Source: Paraglaciecola arctica (GTDB lineage: Bacteria > Pseudomonadota > Gammaproteobacteria > Enterobacterales > Alteromonadaceae). Taken from it: a stretch of 64,000 nucleotides of DNA. The DNA lies in contig NZ_JAHKQO010000034.1 in assembly GCF_018861065.1 (NCBI RefSeq), forward strand, positions 9,614 through 73,613, given 5' to 3'. Positions 1 through 9,711 of the stretch are shown here, in pieces. Both the position numbers and the translations under genes were made by a program. The stretch's first letter is position 1; each line of letters starts with the position of its first letter. The notes below the pieces were generated by a model, which saw only the letters and a list, made by a program, of their open reading frames with translations, was not told where the DNA came from and did no database searches.

Positions 1-80
1 CAACTTGGCTATTTATACTGATTTACTATGAGTTTAATAGAAAGTTTAAATGCGGTTAGTTTTAATAAAAGTGAGGATTT

Positions 81-1682
81 ATGCAACAAACTGATTCGAT
101 TGGAGCAATAGGGATAACTGACAAATACAAATCTATCTTAGAAATTTTGGATGTTGCCAGTAAGAAATATTGTAACAAGGTAGCGTTAGTGTGTGACCAG
201 CAAGAATTAAGCTATGCAGAACTCTCACAATTATCAATTCAGTTTGCTCATTATCTTAAACTCAAAGGATTGGAAAAAGGTGATGTAATAGCGTTAGTTA
301 TGCCTAATGTTCTAGCTTATCCGATCGCTCTTTTCGCTGCATATCGTCTCGGTTTAACCGTTGTAAATATGAATCCTATGTATACGTTTTCTGAAATTTA
401 CAAAGTAGTAAGTGATTGTGAAATAAAGGCAGTGGTTGTATTTGCTCCCATGTTAGAAAACATTGCTAAATTACCCAGTTTCAACAATTTTAAATCTGTA
501 GTTAGCGTTACACCGGGGCCGCTGAGATTGGATCAAGTTAAACAAGAATCCAGCACCCTTATCAGTTTTATTGATGCATTAAATCTTGGCAAAACAGAGT
601 CAGAACGTAATGGTGAACTTGAGGCACTAGTTAAGACAGAGGATGTTGCCTTCTTGCAGTATACAGGCGGGACAACTGGCCAGCCAAAAGCCGCTATGTT
701 AACCCATAGCAATATTGTTTCCTGTATCAATCAATTTGAATTAATGACACCGTATATTCAGCCTAGTACTGAAGTCGTGTTAGCGCCTTTGCCCCTTTAC
801 CATATATTTGGGTTGGTGATTGGGTTACTAAGCAGTTTATCTCAAGGGAGTACAATTTTACTTATCTCAGATCCTAGAGATCTCCCAAAAATGGCGAATT
901 TATTTCGGGAATGGTCTATTACTATGATGTATGGAGTAAATGCGCTCTATTCTGGCTTGTATCACGCCGGTAATCTGAGTAAGAAGGATTTTGCTTCACT
1001 CAAACTCTGTGGTTCAGGTGCAACTGCTTTGTCAAAAAGTACCGCGCAAAAATGGCATGAACTGACAGGTTGCTCAATTATTGAAGGTTACGGGATGACA
1101 GAAACTTCGGGTTTGATTAGTTTCATGTCTGAAAATACAAGCACGGAATTTGGAACCGTTGGGTTAACACTACCTAATTGTGAAACAACCATTAGGGATG
1201 AGCACGAAAATATACTACTAGCCAATGTGGTGGGGGAACTGTGTGTTACGGGTCCAAATATCATGTCTGGATATTATAATGCCTCGGACGAAACAGATAA
1301 TATATTTTGCGCAGACGGCGCTCTGAAGACTGGAGACCTAGCACGCATTGATGAGCATGGCTACATATGGTTGGTTGACCGTGTAAAAGATATGATCAAT
1401 GTTTCTGGTTTTAATGTTTACCCTAACGAAATTGAACAAGTCATTAATTTATTCGATGGTGTATTAGAAAGCGCATGTGTCAGTGCTAAAAACGACAAGT
1501 CAGGTGAAATAGTAAAAGCATACATAGTCAGTGAGAACGGCGAAAAAATAGATACAGAAGCGCTTTTGGAACATTGTAGAGAACGTTTGGCAGCGTATAA
1601 AATTCCTAAACTAGTTGAATTAATTGCAGCTTTGCCAAAAAGTCCAGTGGGTAAAATATTAAGAAAAGATCTAAAAGAATAG
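81..1682 (+). CDS. AMP-dependent acyl-CoA ligase (FadD-like)
   Basis: This 533-aa cytoplasmic enzyme belongs to the ANL adenylate-forming superfamily, whose members activate a carboxylic acid to acyl-AMP and then to acyl-CoA. The P-loop-like motif YTGGTTGQPK is near residue 195. GYGMTETSG follows near 335, then the GDLARIDEHGYIWLVDR hinge region and a C-terminal PKSPVGKILR block carrying the catalytic Lys. Length and motif order are complete for the family. The ATG at 81 follows a GTGAGGA Shine-Dalgarno. The substrate cannot be read from sequence; the downstream acyl-CoA dehydrogenase and BKACE suggest it feeds the same catabolic cluster. Family sure, substrate unknown. Confidence 0.9.
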   Translation: MQQTDSIGAIGITDKYKSILEILDVASKKYCNKVALVCDQQELSYAELSQLSIQFAHYLKLKGLEKGDVIALVMPNVLAYPIALFAAYRLGLTVVNMNPMYTFSEIYKVVSDCEIKAVVVFAPMLENIAKLPSFNNFKSVVSVTPGPLRLDQVKQESSTLISFIDALNLGKTESERNGELEALVKTEDVAFLQYTGGTTGQPKAAMLTHSNIVSCINQFELMTPYIQPSTEVVLAPLPLYHIFGLVIGLLSSLSQGSTILLISDPRDLPKMANLFREWSITMMYGVNALYSGLYHAGNLSKKDFASLKLCGSGATALSKSTAQKWHELTGCSIIEGYGMTETSGLISFMSENTSTEFGTVGLTLPNCETTIRDEHENILLANVVGELCVTGPNIMSGYYNASDETDNIFCADGALKTGDLARIDEHGYIWLVDRVKDMINVSGFNVYPNEIEQVINLFDGVLESACVSAKNDKSGEIVKAYIVSENGEKIDTEALLEHCRERLAAYKIPKLVELIAALPKSPVGKILRKDLKE

Positions 1683-1914
1683 CGAGTTTGCCGCGTTTTT
1701 TAGCATAATTGAGTAAATATGGCGTTGGCTACTGTCGTTAATATTTATCGGCCAATGGAATTGAAGTGTTAAGTCCTTGATAATCCTTTAGGAATAACCA
1801 AAGGGGCAATCACTGAATTATAGATTTTTTAATCTAGAGCAAAGTGGTGTGATTCTATAAAAATTTGGTTATTAGGCGCAAACAAGTAATGCTAAGTAGC
1901 CTAAGTTAGAACTT

Positions 1915-2436
1915 CTAGTCAAGATAAGTGTTTTTCAATTCCACATAATTTAAAGCGGATTGTTTCAGGAAAGTGACTTCATTTTCACGCAATTTTCTTG
2001 CTTGTTGCGCAGGGTTTCCTTTATATAAATATCCGCTAGCAAGCGTTTTGTTTGGAGGGATGACGCTACCAGCGGCGATTAGTACATCGCTTTCAACGGT
2101 GACACCATCCATAATGATAGCTCCCATGCCAATTAAGACACGATCACCTAGAGTGCAACCATGCAGAATGCAGTTATGACCGACTGTTACATCGTCTCCA
2201 ATAATTAAAGGATTTCCGTCAGGATTATTTGGACTTTTTCGTGTCACATGCAAAATACTGCCATCTTGAATATTGGTTCTAGCTCCAATCACTATGCTAT
2301 TCACATCGCCACGAATAGAAACCAAAGGCCATACACTCACGTCAACGGCAAGATTAACATCACCAATGATGACAGAAGATTGATCAATATATGTAAACTC
2401 GCCACATACAGGGGAAATGCCCAAATAAGTTCTCAT
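1915..2436 (-). CDS. gamma-carbonic anhydrase-like hexapeptide-repeat protein
   Basis: This left-handed beta-helix protein of the gamma-carbonic anhydrase/YrdA-PaaY group has repeated hexapeptides (for example IIGDDVTVGHNCILHGCTLG). Candidate zinc histidines lie in ILHVTRK and VGHNCILHGC. I place the start at the ATG giving MRTYLG because family members begin with such a sequence. The open frame continues 30 codons upstream to 2526 without domain homology, and no clear ribosome binding site separates the options. It is transcribed divergently from the TetR gene at 2546. Members may act as carbonic anhydrases or thioesterase-like scaffolds; the role here is unknown. Confidence 0.8.
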   Translation of the reverse strand: MRTYLGISPVCGEFTYIDQSSVIIGDVNLAVDVSVWPLVSIRGDVNSIVIGARTNIQDGSILHVTRKSPNNPDGNPLIIGDDVTVGHNCILHGCTLGDRVLIGMGAIIMDGVTVESDVLIAAGSVIPPNKTLASGYLYKGNPAQQARKLRENEVTFLKQSALNYVELKNTYLD

Positions 2437-2545
2437 GTTTTTTACCAATGTTGACGCTGTCATTTGTGTGTGGGTTTGGAAAATACATGGCAAATTTGAC
2501 AATGTCAAGATTGATTGTTGGTGCATATATTGGTAATTTATTTAC

Positions 2546-3181
2546 ATGAAAAATAAGCCTTTAAAATCTTCTTATCACCACGGTGACTTACGCACAACCC
2601 TAATCAACTCTGCTATTGAAATCCTTAACGAGGATGGATTAAAAGAAGTGTCTTTGCGTAAACTAGCGGCAAAAGTGGGAGTGTCTAGAGCCGCGCCTTA
2701 CAAACATTTCAAAGATAAAAATGAATTACTTTGTGCATTAGCCGAGAAAGGATTTAGGCGACTTCATGAGATCAATAAATTGGGGTTTGAAACTGTTAGT
2801 ACAACTGAGCCAGGAAAGGAACGAGGGAAAATCCGTGATTTTATTCATGGATATATACAGTTTGCTGAGGAGAACCCTGAGCTTTATGATTTAATGTTTG
2901 GCCGTACAATTTGGAAAAATGAAACAAGTACAGAGGAACTTAGAGAGTCGGCCTATCCATGTTTTCAGTTTCAGGTATCTATGACAGAAGATTGGCAAAA
3001 ACAGGGTCTATTACATATGACCGACAACGCTTTACGAACGTCACAGATTCTTTGGGGAACCGTTCATGGTATCGCAAAGTTATTCATTGATGGGATCTAT
3101 AGCGATATAAATCAAAGAGAAGAACTTTGTGATTTTGCCGTTGAAATGTATTTGAAGAAAAAAAATGAGGAAACATGTTGA
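2546..3181 (+). CDS. TetR-family regulator with WHG-type C-terminal domain
   Basis: The 211-aa protein has an N-terminal TetR helix-turn-helix (LRKLAAKVGVSRAAPYKHFK, residues about 40-60). Its C-terminal ligand domain contains the tryptophan-His-Gly signature LWGTVHGIAKL that names the WHG family. It should bind DNA as a dimer and respond to an unidentified small ligand. It is divergent from the hexapeptide-repeat gene across about 110 bp, the usual layout for a regulator controlling its own promoter and that of its neighbour. Target genes cannot be assigned from sequence. Confidence 0.85.
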   Translation: MKNKPLKSSYHHGDLRTTLINSAIEILNEDGLKEVSLRKLAAKVGVSRAAPYKHFKDKNELLCALAEKGFRRLHEINKLGFETVSTTEPGKERGKIRDFIHGYIQFAEENPELYDLMFGRTIWKNETSTEELRESAYPCFQFQVSMTEDWQKQGLLHMTDNALRTSQILWGTVHGIAKLFIDGIYSDINQREELCDFAVEMYLKKKNEETC

Positions 3182-3368
3182 ATGTTGCTTCACGTTTAAA
3201 GGGTTTGAATAGGTAGATTTTTTATACCTTTTTTGCGCATTTTCTCACACCTTTTCTCAACTCTTTTTTCACCCCTAGATTGTCACTTAGTTGCGCTAAA
3301 TTTAGCAGTCGAAAAACAAGACTAAAAGTTGTAATGAACACCTTTATAGATAATGAATGAGTCATATT

Positions 3369-3950
3369 TTAGTTATGAAGTGCGATTACTGAATCTATAT
3401 GCTTAGTTAGCGCGTTCATCGTTATAATTTGCCAATCTTCTTCTTTCATATTACGCGAAGTCACATGGTGTTTAAGGCTAACGAATCCATGCATAAATGC
3501 CCAAAATTCTATGGCAATTTTCTTTTTATCTTCCATTGTAGAATGTTCTGGAAGTAGAATTGACGCAACGTTTATCAAACGACCAAACACTTTTTCGGAA
3601 ACTGCTTTGGCTGTATCAGAAGGGGAATAACCGATACTACTTTCGCCAAAGATCAGACGATAGTGCGCCTCATTCTTATCCGCGATACTCAAGTAGTTAC
3701 TGACTCCTTGTAAAATGACTGTTTTAGGAGAGCACGTATTTTCATCGATATTCATTGCTGAATAAACTAACTCAAACCCTTGCATATAAAGCTCATCTAA
3801 TATGCCTTGCTTACCTTTGAAGTGACTATAAATGCCAATAGTAGAAATACCGGCACGTTTTGAAATGGCTCTAACACTGAGTCCTTGTATACCTACTTCT
3901 AGAAACAATTGTGACGCCGCTTTAAGAATTTTCTGTTTTGGATTACACAT
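3369..3950 (-). CDS. TetR/AcrR-family transcriptional regulator
   Basis: The 193-aa protein carries a TetR HTH (VRAISKRAGISTIGIYSHFK, about residues 26-46). Its C-terminal domain has FWAFMHGFVSLKHH, resembling the WHG-type ligand domain. It is encoded leftward next to a 612-bp intergenic region upstream of the TonB receptor gene, so it could regulate the receptor and the catabolic cluster. It is distinct in sequence from the TetR protein at 2546-3181. Confidence 0.85.
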   Translation of the reverse strand: MCNPKQKILKAASQLFLEVGIQGLSVRAISKRAGISTIGIYSHFKGKQGILDELYMQGFELVYSAMNIDENTCSPKTVILQGVSNYLSIADKNEAHYRLIFGESSIGYSPSDTAKAVSEKVFGRLINVASILLPEHSTMEDKKKIAIEFWAFMHGFVSLKHHVTSRNMKEEDWQIITMNALTKHIDSVIALHN

Positions 3951-4562
3951 TGACGAGCCTGAACGTAGCTAAATCTAGTCCCCTTGTATTGTCTCGCTGA
4001 TTGGGAAGGCGATTATCATTGTGACAATACGGACCATCGCGAAACGTCAGTTGTTTCCATCTATTCATCACTTATTTATGCTCCACACCGTATACATTTT
4101 TGAGACCTTATTCGTATCAATGTGACCAGATAACGTCGATTTAATCAAGGGGAGACAGTGAGTTACTATTGAGTTACTTGGATCATTTGATCTAAAATTA
4201 GGTATGCAAGCCTTGATTAATTAATCGAATTTTTTAAATGCTAATATTTTTGACTGTGCGCGATTTTTAAGAGCTTAAATTCTATTTTCTATTATCAACA
4301 ACAAAATGTCGCTCAATGAAGTTGTCCACATTTAATGCAATGTATTATTGAAGGGATTTGATAGCTAGGCATGAATTTTTGATTATTTGTGTCACAGGGT
4401 TGACGAGATAGACGTGCCCCTAAAATTCAGCTTAAAAGTACCGTTTTAATTTTAAAATAAAATCGCCCCTTCCTTTTGTTAGGCTACTATTGCCAATATC
4501 CGAACTAAGTTGGTGTTGCGTAGTGTGATTTATGCACTATTTAATTAGTAATAGGATATCTC
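3951..4562. promoter_or_regulatory. intergenic control region between TetR and TonB receptor genes
   Basis: This 612-bp AT-rich stretch has no credible ORF. It should contain the promoters of both divergent genes. A C-run motif shared with other promoters of the cluster lies at 4466-4483, about 80 bp before the receptor ATG. The segment is unusually long for a divergent promoter, so a small RNA cannot be excluded, but I see no specific hairpin that supports one. Confidence 0.5.
4466..4483 (+). promoter_or_regulatory. C-run motif upstream of TonB receptor
   Basis: CCCCTTCCTTTTGTTAGG closely resembles CCCCCTCCTTTGGTAGG at 20972-20988 ahead of the SLC13 transporter gene. Both lie roughly 80-100 bp upstream of their start codons. 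This is a candidate operator; the protein that reads it is unknown. Confidence 0.35.
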
Positions 4563-6824
4563 ATGAAGACACATACAAATAAAAAAACAAAAATTATAAT
4601 ATCAATAGTCGCTGCAATTTCAGCAAATACTTTTGCTGAAGAATTAGAAAATGAAGAAAAACCACTAATTGAAACTATTACTGTTACCGCTGATAGGCAT
4701 TCGAAAAGTGCTCAAGATGTCGCTGCATCCATTTCAGCTATCAATGGTGATAATATAGAAACCTTAGGTATTCAAGATGTTGATGGATTACAGAACTTTG
4801 TGCCAGGCCTTAGCATCAAAAGTCAAGGTATTGGTACTACCTCATTTAATATCAGGGGAGTAGGCCAAGCTCAAGATGATATTACAGTAGAGTCTGGTGT
4901 GGGAGTGTTTATTGATGACATATACATCCCCAGAATGGGAGCGGCAGGCGGTACTTTGTATGATCTGGAAAGGGTAGAAGTATTACGAGGCCCACAAGGT
5001 ACCTTATATGGCCGAAATACAGCCGGTGGCTCCATTAATTTTATTACAAAAAAACCAGAAGATTACTTCAATGCTAAAGTTTCCGCGACTTTAGGCAATC
5101 GAAATATACAAGAAATAAAAGCGTATATGACAGGCCCTTTGATAGACGAGAAACTTATGGCCCAAGCTTCTTTTGTGTCGAAAACTGCAGATGGTTATAT
5201 GGAGAACCTGAATACAGGTAACAAAGGAAATGGTACTGATACTCAAGCTGGCCGTATAGCGCTGCAATATATTGCATCAGATGATGTTAGCCTTTTCTTT
5301 ACCATTGATGCTGAAGATTCGAATCCCGATCCTACTATGATGAATATTGGCCCAGAAGATGGTTATCAATCTTTTGTTCATCAACTCTTTAATGATTTAG
5401 CCGGTTTCACTATCTTACCAGGAGAGGCGGCAACTAACTTTTATGAAACAAACATTGATAATGATGGTGAAGAAGAATTAAAAACATGGGGGCTAATGAC
5501 ACGTCTTGAAGTGGCTCACGATGATTTTGACGCAGCTTACATATTTGGCTATCGAGAGTCAGAGTTGGTTATGGATGCAGATAGAGACATGTCTACATTG
5601 AGTTTATTACATGAAAGACATGATGAAGACTCAGAGTGGGGAAGTTTTGAAGCGAGGTTTTCTTCTAATCCCAATGGACACTTATCATTAAACCAAAACT
5701 TAGAATGGGTCGTTGGCTATTATTACTTCTTCGAAGATTCGAGTAAAGAGGTTAACTTATATAATGAAGATGCGGCTGCCTTCGCCACTCAAGGAGCGTT
5801 TGATGGCTATACGGCATTGCAGTTTTTCCAAAAACAAGATACTGAAGCTCATGCGATTTTTGGTCAAGCCACTTATAAATTAACTGACTTTACTAGACTA
5901 ACGGGTGGCGCACGTTGGACAACGGAAGAGAAAACCGCCGGTATTGCTACCAATGTCATTGATCCTGCTGGCGGCTATATTTTTGGTCCACCTAATAATG
6001 GAGGAATCATTGCCGAAATTTATGACACTGAGACAACAGAAAGTTGGGATGATTTCACAATAAAGCTGGCTGTTGAACATGATTTGAGTGACGACACTTT
6101 ATTATATGGTTCATACAGTGAAGGCTTTAAAAGTGGCGGGTTTAACGGAACGTCTGCAACTAAGGCGCTCGCTGAGACGGCATTTAGCCCAGAAAACGTT
6201 ACGAACTACGAGTTTGGTTTAAAAAGCGACGTAACAGAGTGGTTGCGAGCCAATGTTTCATTGTTCAATATGGATTATAAGGATCTACAAACAGCCATTA
6301 TCAGTGAAGGTGGCACACCATTTATTCTGAATACAGAAGCTGATATTCAAGGTGCTGAGTTGGACATTATACTCGTACCATTTGCGGATTTATCTGTTTC
6401 AGCTAATGCCAGTTTTATCGATTCAGAATATGTGAAGTCCGAAGGTGCGCCAGAATTAATAGGTACGCAAGTAAACGGTGTACCTGAGTTTAGTTATAGT
6501 GTGGCGGCGGACTATTTTATCCCGTTATCGTCAGGTGAAATTAACTTTCATATTGATTACAGTTGGGAGGATGAAACCACTACTACGTCAACCCTTGGTA
6601 CTGTTCCGAAACTGGTTAGTTGGGATGTGATTAACTTAACCTTAGGCTATACACCGTCAGACGAATCTTGGAAAGTGGCTGCTTGGGTGAAGAATGCCGC
6701 GGATTCTGAGTACTGGCTTTCAATCGGTAGCGCCACGGCATCGACATCTCCTGCCGACTCAATTGCTAGATTGCCTGCCCCTCCCATTACGTATGGAGTG
6801 AGTTTTAGTTATTTTTGGGAATAG
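4563..6824 (+). CDS. TonB-dependent outer-membrane receptor
   Basis: The 753-aa protein has a Sec signal peptide ending near NTFAEE. A TonB-box-like IETITVTA follows, then a plug domain (VEVLRGPQGTLYGRNTAGG, residues about 140-158) and a beta-barrel that ends in the aromatic C-terminus SFSYFWE typical of outer-membrane proteins. It probably imports the substrate of the adjacent catabolic cluster using TonB/ExbBD energy. The type resembles the large receptor families of sphingomonads and alteromonads associated with organic substrates rather than classical siderophore receptors. Substrate identity is not visible. Confidence 0.92.
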   Translation: MKTHTNKKTKIIISIVAAISANTFAEELENEEKPLIETITVTADRHSKSAQDVAASISAINGDNIETLGIQDVDGLQNFVPGLSIKSQGIGTTSFNIRGVGQAQDDITVESGVGVFIDDIYIPRMGAAGGTLYDLERVEVLRGPQGTLYGRNTAGGSINFITKKPEDYFNAKVSATLGNRNIQEIKAYMTGPLIDEKLMAQASFVSKTADGYMENLNTGNKGNGTDTQAGRIALQYIASDDVSLFFTIDAEDSNPDPTMMNIGPEDGYQSFVHQLFNDLAGFTILPGEAATNFYETNIDNDGEEELKTWGLMTRLEVAHDDFDAAYIFGYRESELVMDADRDMSTLSLLHERHDEDSEWGSFEARFSSNPNGHLSLNQNLEWVVGYYYFFEDSSKEVNLYNEDAAAFATQGAFDGYTALQFFQKQDTEAHAIFGQATYKLTDFTRLTGGARWTTEEKTAGIATNVIDPAGGYIFGPPNNGGIIAEIYDTETTESWDDFTIKLAVEHDLSDDTLLYGSYSEGFKSGGFNGTSATKALAETAFSPENVTNYEFGLKSDVTEWLRANVSLFNMDYKDLQTAIISEGGTPFILNTEADIQGAELDIILVPFADLSVSANASFIDSEYVKSEGAPELIGTQVNGVPEFSYSVAADYFIPLSSGEINFHIDYSWEDETTTTSTLGTVPKLVSWDVINLTLGYTPSDESWKVAAWVKNAADSEYWLSIGSATASTSPADSIARLPAPPITYGVSFSYFWE

Positions 6825-7354
6825 TCGCAAAGTTAAGTTTGAAGGTGACTAACCTTCATATCACTTACACCAAATGAGTGTCTTTTTTAAGCCTTTAATT
6901 ACCTTGGTGGTTAAAGGCTTTTTTGTACCTGCAACAACATTTAGTTTTGTTTTTTATCGCGGATATCTAGCTTACCTTAATGGTGCACATGCGTTTTATA
7001 TTAAACTAAAGTCGGGAACATCCACTCCCCTTTACAAGGCTTTGAGCTTGTGTTGTATGTTTTCGCCTAATCTCAAAGTACCCCAAAATCTAGCCTTGTA
7101 GTCCATATAAATCTCGTCACTGAGTTAAAATTACCCTCAGTAGAGCGCGTAATGACGCAAGTGATTGAAATAACATTGACACTAAAATCGACTCCAAGCA
7201 TCTTATCCAGAATTCACAAGGTTATTCTGGGTGAAAAAGGGGGACGTTATGACGTTTTTACAAATTGAGTTTTAACGCTATCGTATAAAAACGACTTAGT
7301 TGCATAGCCAATAAGGAATGTGAGTTTACCTACGTGTAATGGGGGCTTTCAACA
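6825..7354. other. intergenic region after TonB receptor gene
   Basis: Apart from the terminator at 6889-6924 I see no gene here. A 75-codon open frame at 6874-7101 runs straight through that terminator and has no recognisable domain, so I do not call it. Confidence 0.5.
6889..6924 (+). terminator. rho-independent terminator of TonB receptor gene
   Basis: The 10-bp perfect stem AAGCCTTTAA / TTAAAGGCTT with a 12-nt loop is followed directly by a T-run. It lies 65 bp after the receptor stop codon on the same strand. Confidence 0.85.
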
Positions 7355-7382
7355 AAGGCCAAAGAGGGGACACTTTGGCCTT
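7355..7382 (-). terminator. terminator of symporter operon
   Basis: The 10-bp stem AAGGCCAAAG / CTTTGGCCTT with an 8-nt loop lies just past the stop codon of the leftward symporter gene. The U-tract on that strand is short (TGTTG), so termination may be partial. Confidence 0.6.
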
Positions 7383-7397
7383 AAATAGTTACAGCTA

Positions 7398-9134
7398 TTA
7401 GTGATTACTAATGGCGCCACTTCCTCCCGGTGTGCGCATGTTTTCAACCATGTCTTGTACGTACTTGGGAGCAGGGTCAGAAAATTTAAGCACAGTAAAA
7501 GCCACTACAAAATTCACCAAGGCGCCAACCGCTCCAAACCCATTGGGAGAGATCCCAAAGAACCAATTGGGTTGCAAACCACCTAAGAATGATGTGCCAG
7601 GAATAAACATGATTCCCTTGTGTTGAAATACATAAAGTATGGTTACCCCAACACCAGAACACATGCCCGCTATGGCTGCTTTACCACTCATTTTTGTAGA
7701 AAATATACCCATCATTAATGCGGGGAATATCGATGAGGCTGCTAACCCGAAAGCCAGTGCAACAGTTCCTGCGGCAAATCCTGGTGGATTCAACCCTAAG
7801 TATCCCGAGATCAAAATCGCCAAAGTCATGACTATGCGTCCCGCCAGTAATTCGTTTTTCTCTGACAAATTGGGGGTTAATACCCCTTTCATTAAATCGT
7901 GGGATATGGAAGATGAAATAGCTAGTAGTAACCCAGCGGCCGTTGAAAGTGCAGCGGCTAATCCACCGGCAGCAACGAGTGCAATCACCCAGTTAGGTAA
8001 GTTTGCTATGGCTGGGTTGGCTAGTACGATAATGTCACGATCTACTTTTACTAGTTCGTTTGTGTCTTCATGTGCAGAATACTGTACTTTGCCGTCACCA
8101 TTTTTATCTGAAAACTGTAATAGGCCCGTTTTTTCCCAATCTTTAACCCATTGTGGGCGCTCAGAATATTCCATATTTTGCCCCGCGGCGGGTTCAATGG
8201 TATTCATTAAGTTAAGACGTGCCATGGCTGCTACGGCGGGAGCGACCGTGTATAATAATGCGATGAAAATTAAGGCGTAGCCAGCAGACGATCGCGCTGC
8301 TTTGGCTGATGGAACAGTGAAAAACCTCATAATGACATGTGGTAATCCAGCCGTTCCTATCATAAGTGACAATGCAAATGCGAACATATCCAAAGAGCCA
8401 TTCATATTACTGGTTGTATACTCGTTAAAGCCCAACTCAGTGACAACTTGGTCTAACTTATCTAGCAAATACACCCCACTACCGTCAGCTAAAGTAGACC
8501 CTAAACCAAGTTGTGGGATAGGGTTACCTGTAAGCTGAATTGAAATAAAAATGGCGGGAATCGTATAGGCAAAGATTAATACACAGTATTGAGCTATTTG
8601 CGTGTAGGTAATCCCTTTCATGCCACCCAATACAGCATAAAACCATACCACTGTCATACCAAAGCCTAAGCCTACTGCGTAATCAACTTCTAAGAAGCGA
8701 GAGAAAGCAACACCCACACCTTTCATTTGACCAATGATATAGGTGAGCGATGCGAGAATTAAGCAGATAACTGCCACAACTCGAGCTGTTTTTGAATAGT
8801 ACCTGTCGGAGATAAACTCTGGGACGGTAAATTTACCATGTTTGCGCATATAGGGAGCCAGCAACATGGCAAGCAAAACATATCCTCCCGTCCAGCCCAT
8901 AAGGTAAACAGAGCCCTCGTATCCCAAAAAGGCTATGATACCGGCCATGGATATAAATGAGGCGGCACTCATCCAATCAGCACCAATCGCCATACCATTT
9001 TGTAAGGGGGTTACGCCGCCGCCAGCCACATAAAATTCACTAGTCGAAGCTGCTCTAGCCCACCAAGCAATAGCAAAGTACAGGGCAAACGAGCCAAATA
9101 CCGCGATATAGGTATATAACTTTAATTCATCCAT
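7398..9134 (-). CDS. sodium:solute symporter, VC_2705/ActP-like
   Basis: This 578-aa multi-spanning inner-membrane transporter of the SSS (SLC5) family has the conserved N-terminal block FYVAGGGVTPLQNGMAIGADWMS and about 13 hydrophobic segments. An extra polar loop (about residues 315-375) is seen in the VC_2705 subfamily. It overlaps the upstream DUF4212 gene by 1 nt, and this pair is characteristic of carboxylate (acetate/lactate-like) uptake systems. It likely moves an organic acid with sodium for the catabolic cluster. Specificity is inferred only from family. Confidence 0.9.
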   Translation of the reverse strand: MDELKLYTYIAVFGSFALYFAIAWWARAASTSEFYVAGGGVTPLQNGMAIGADWMSAASFISMAGIIAFLGYEGSVYLMGWTGGYVLLAMLLAPYMRKHGKFTVPEFISDRYYSKTARVVAVICLILASLTYIIGQMKGVGVAFSRFLEVDYAVGLGFGMTVVWFYAVLGGMKGITYTQIAQYCVLIFAYTIPAIFISIQLTGNPIPQLGLGSTLADGSGVYLLDKLDQVVTELGFNEYTTSNMNGSLDMFAFALSLMIGTAGLPHVIMRFFTVPSAKAARSSAGYALIFIALLYTVAPAVAAMARLNLMNTIEPAAGQNMEYSERPQWVKDWEKTGLLQFSDKNGDGKVQYSAHEDTNELVKVDRDIIVLANPAIANLPNWVIALVAAGGLAAALSTAAGLLLAISSSISHDLMKGVLTPNLSEKNELLAGRIVMTLAILISGYLGLNPPGFAAGTVALAFGLAASSIFPALMMGIFSTKMSGKAAIAGMCSGVGVTILYVFQHKGIMFIPGTSFLGGLQPNWFFGISPNGFGAVGALVNFVVAFTVLKFSDPAPKYVQDMVENMRTPGGSGAISNH

Positions 9135-9388
9135 TATGATTGCTCCGATGCGCCGTATTTACTATCGAGCTTGGTAATTTGATAGCCGTACCAAAAAACT
9201 AACCCGACAAATACATAAATTGAACCTTGTTGAGCAAACCAGAAACCCAGTTTATATCCTCCAATACGAAACTCATTGAGAGGTTCAACTAAAATCAAAC
9301 CAAACCCAAATGACACTACAAACCAAATGATGAGGCATATCATGATTAAGCGCAGGTTTTCCCGCCAATACGTTGTCTTTTTTTTCAC
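9134..9388 (-). CDS. DUF4212 small subunit of sodium/solute symporter
   Basis: The 84-aa protein has two hydrophobic helices (about residues 12-32 and 51-68) and the usual N-terminal YWRENLRL motif. It is translationally coupled to the large symporter gene: its stop overlaps the next start codon. DUF4212 proteins occur almost only beside VC_2705-type symporters and are thought to form a complex with them. Confidence 0.88.
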   Translation of the reverse strand: MKKKTTYWRENLRLIMICLIIWFVVSFGFGLILVEPLNEFRIGGYKLGFWFAQQGSIYVFVGLVFWYGYQITKLDSKYGASEQS

Positions 9389-9711
9389 AAGAATACTCCT
9401 AGCTGTGTAAGTGATGTATTTGTAATAACTCTATTTTTGAAACAATAAGGAGTAGATATTTATCGAATGTGGACCCGATAATTTGCTAGATAGAAAATCT
9501 ATTTTCAACTTAGCTAATGTGAGATTAGTGAGTCGAAATCTATATCTTACTTTGTAATTTTAATGTTGACGTTTAAGGCGTTTATTTGTAAACATTCTAT
9601 TTAATTAAGGGGGAATATATAAGTGTATTGCTATATCCCTTACTCCCTAAACCAATAGCACTAGCCCGTTATAAAAATTAATTTAGTTATCAATTCATAG
9701 GTATTTTCCTC
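9389..9711. other. intergenic region upstream of symporter operon
   Basis: This 323-bp AT-rich spacer lies between the symporter pair and the end of the GMC gene. It must hold the leftward promoter of the symporter operon. I see no ORF and no strong hairpin. A G-run at 9607-9613 and a C-run at 9646-9658 loosely recall the shared cluster motif, but I do not call them. Confidence 0.4.

Noticed and set aside
6874-7101. 75-codon open frame after the TonB receptor gene
   Set aside because: It runs through the receptor's terminator, has no domain and no ribosome site.
7639-8280. 213-codon open frame on the plus strand
   Set aside because: It is antisense to the sodium symporter gene, which has full family motifs; a shadow frame.
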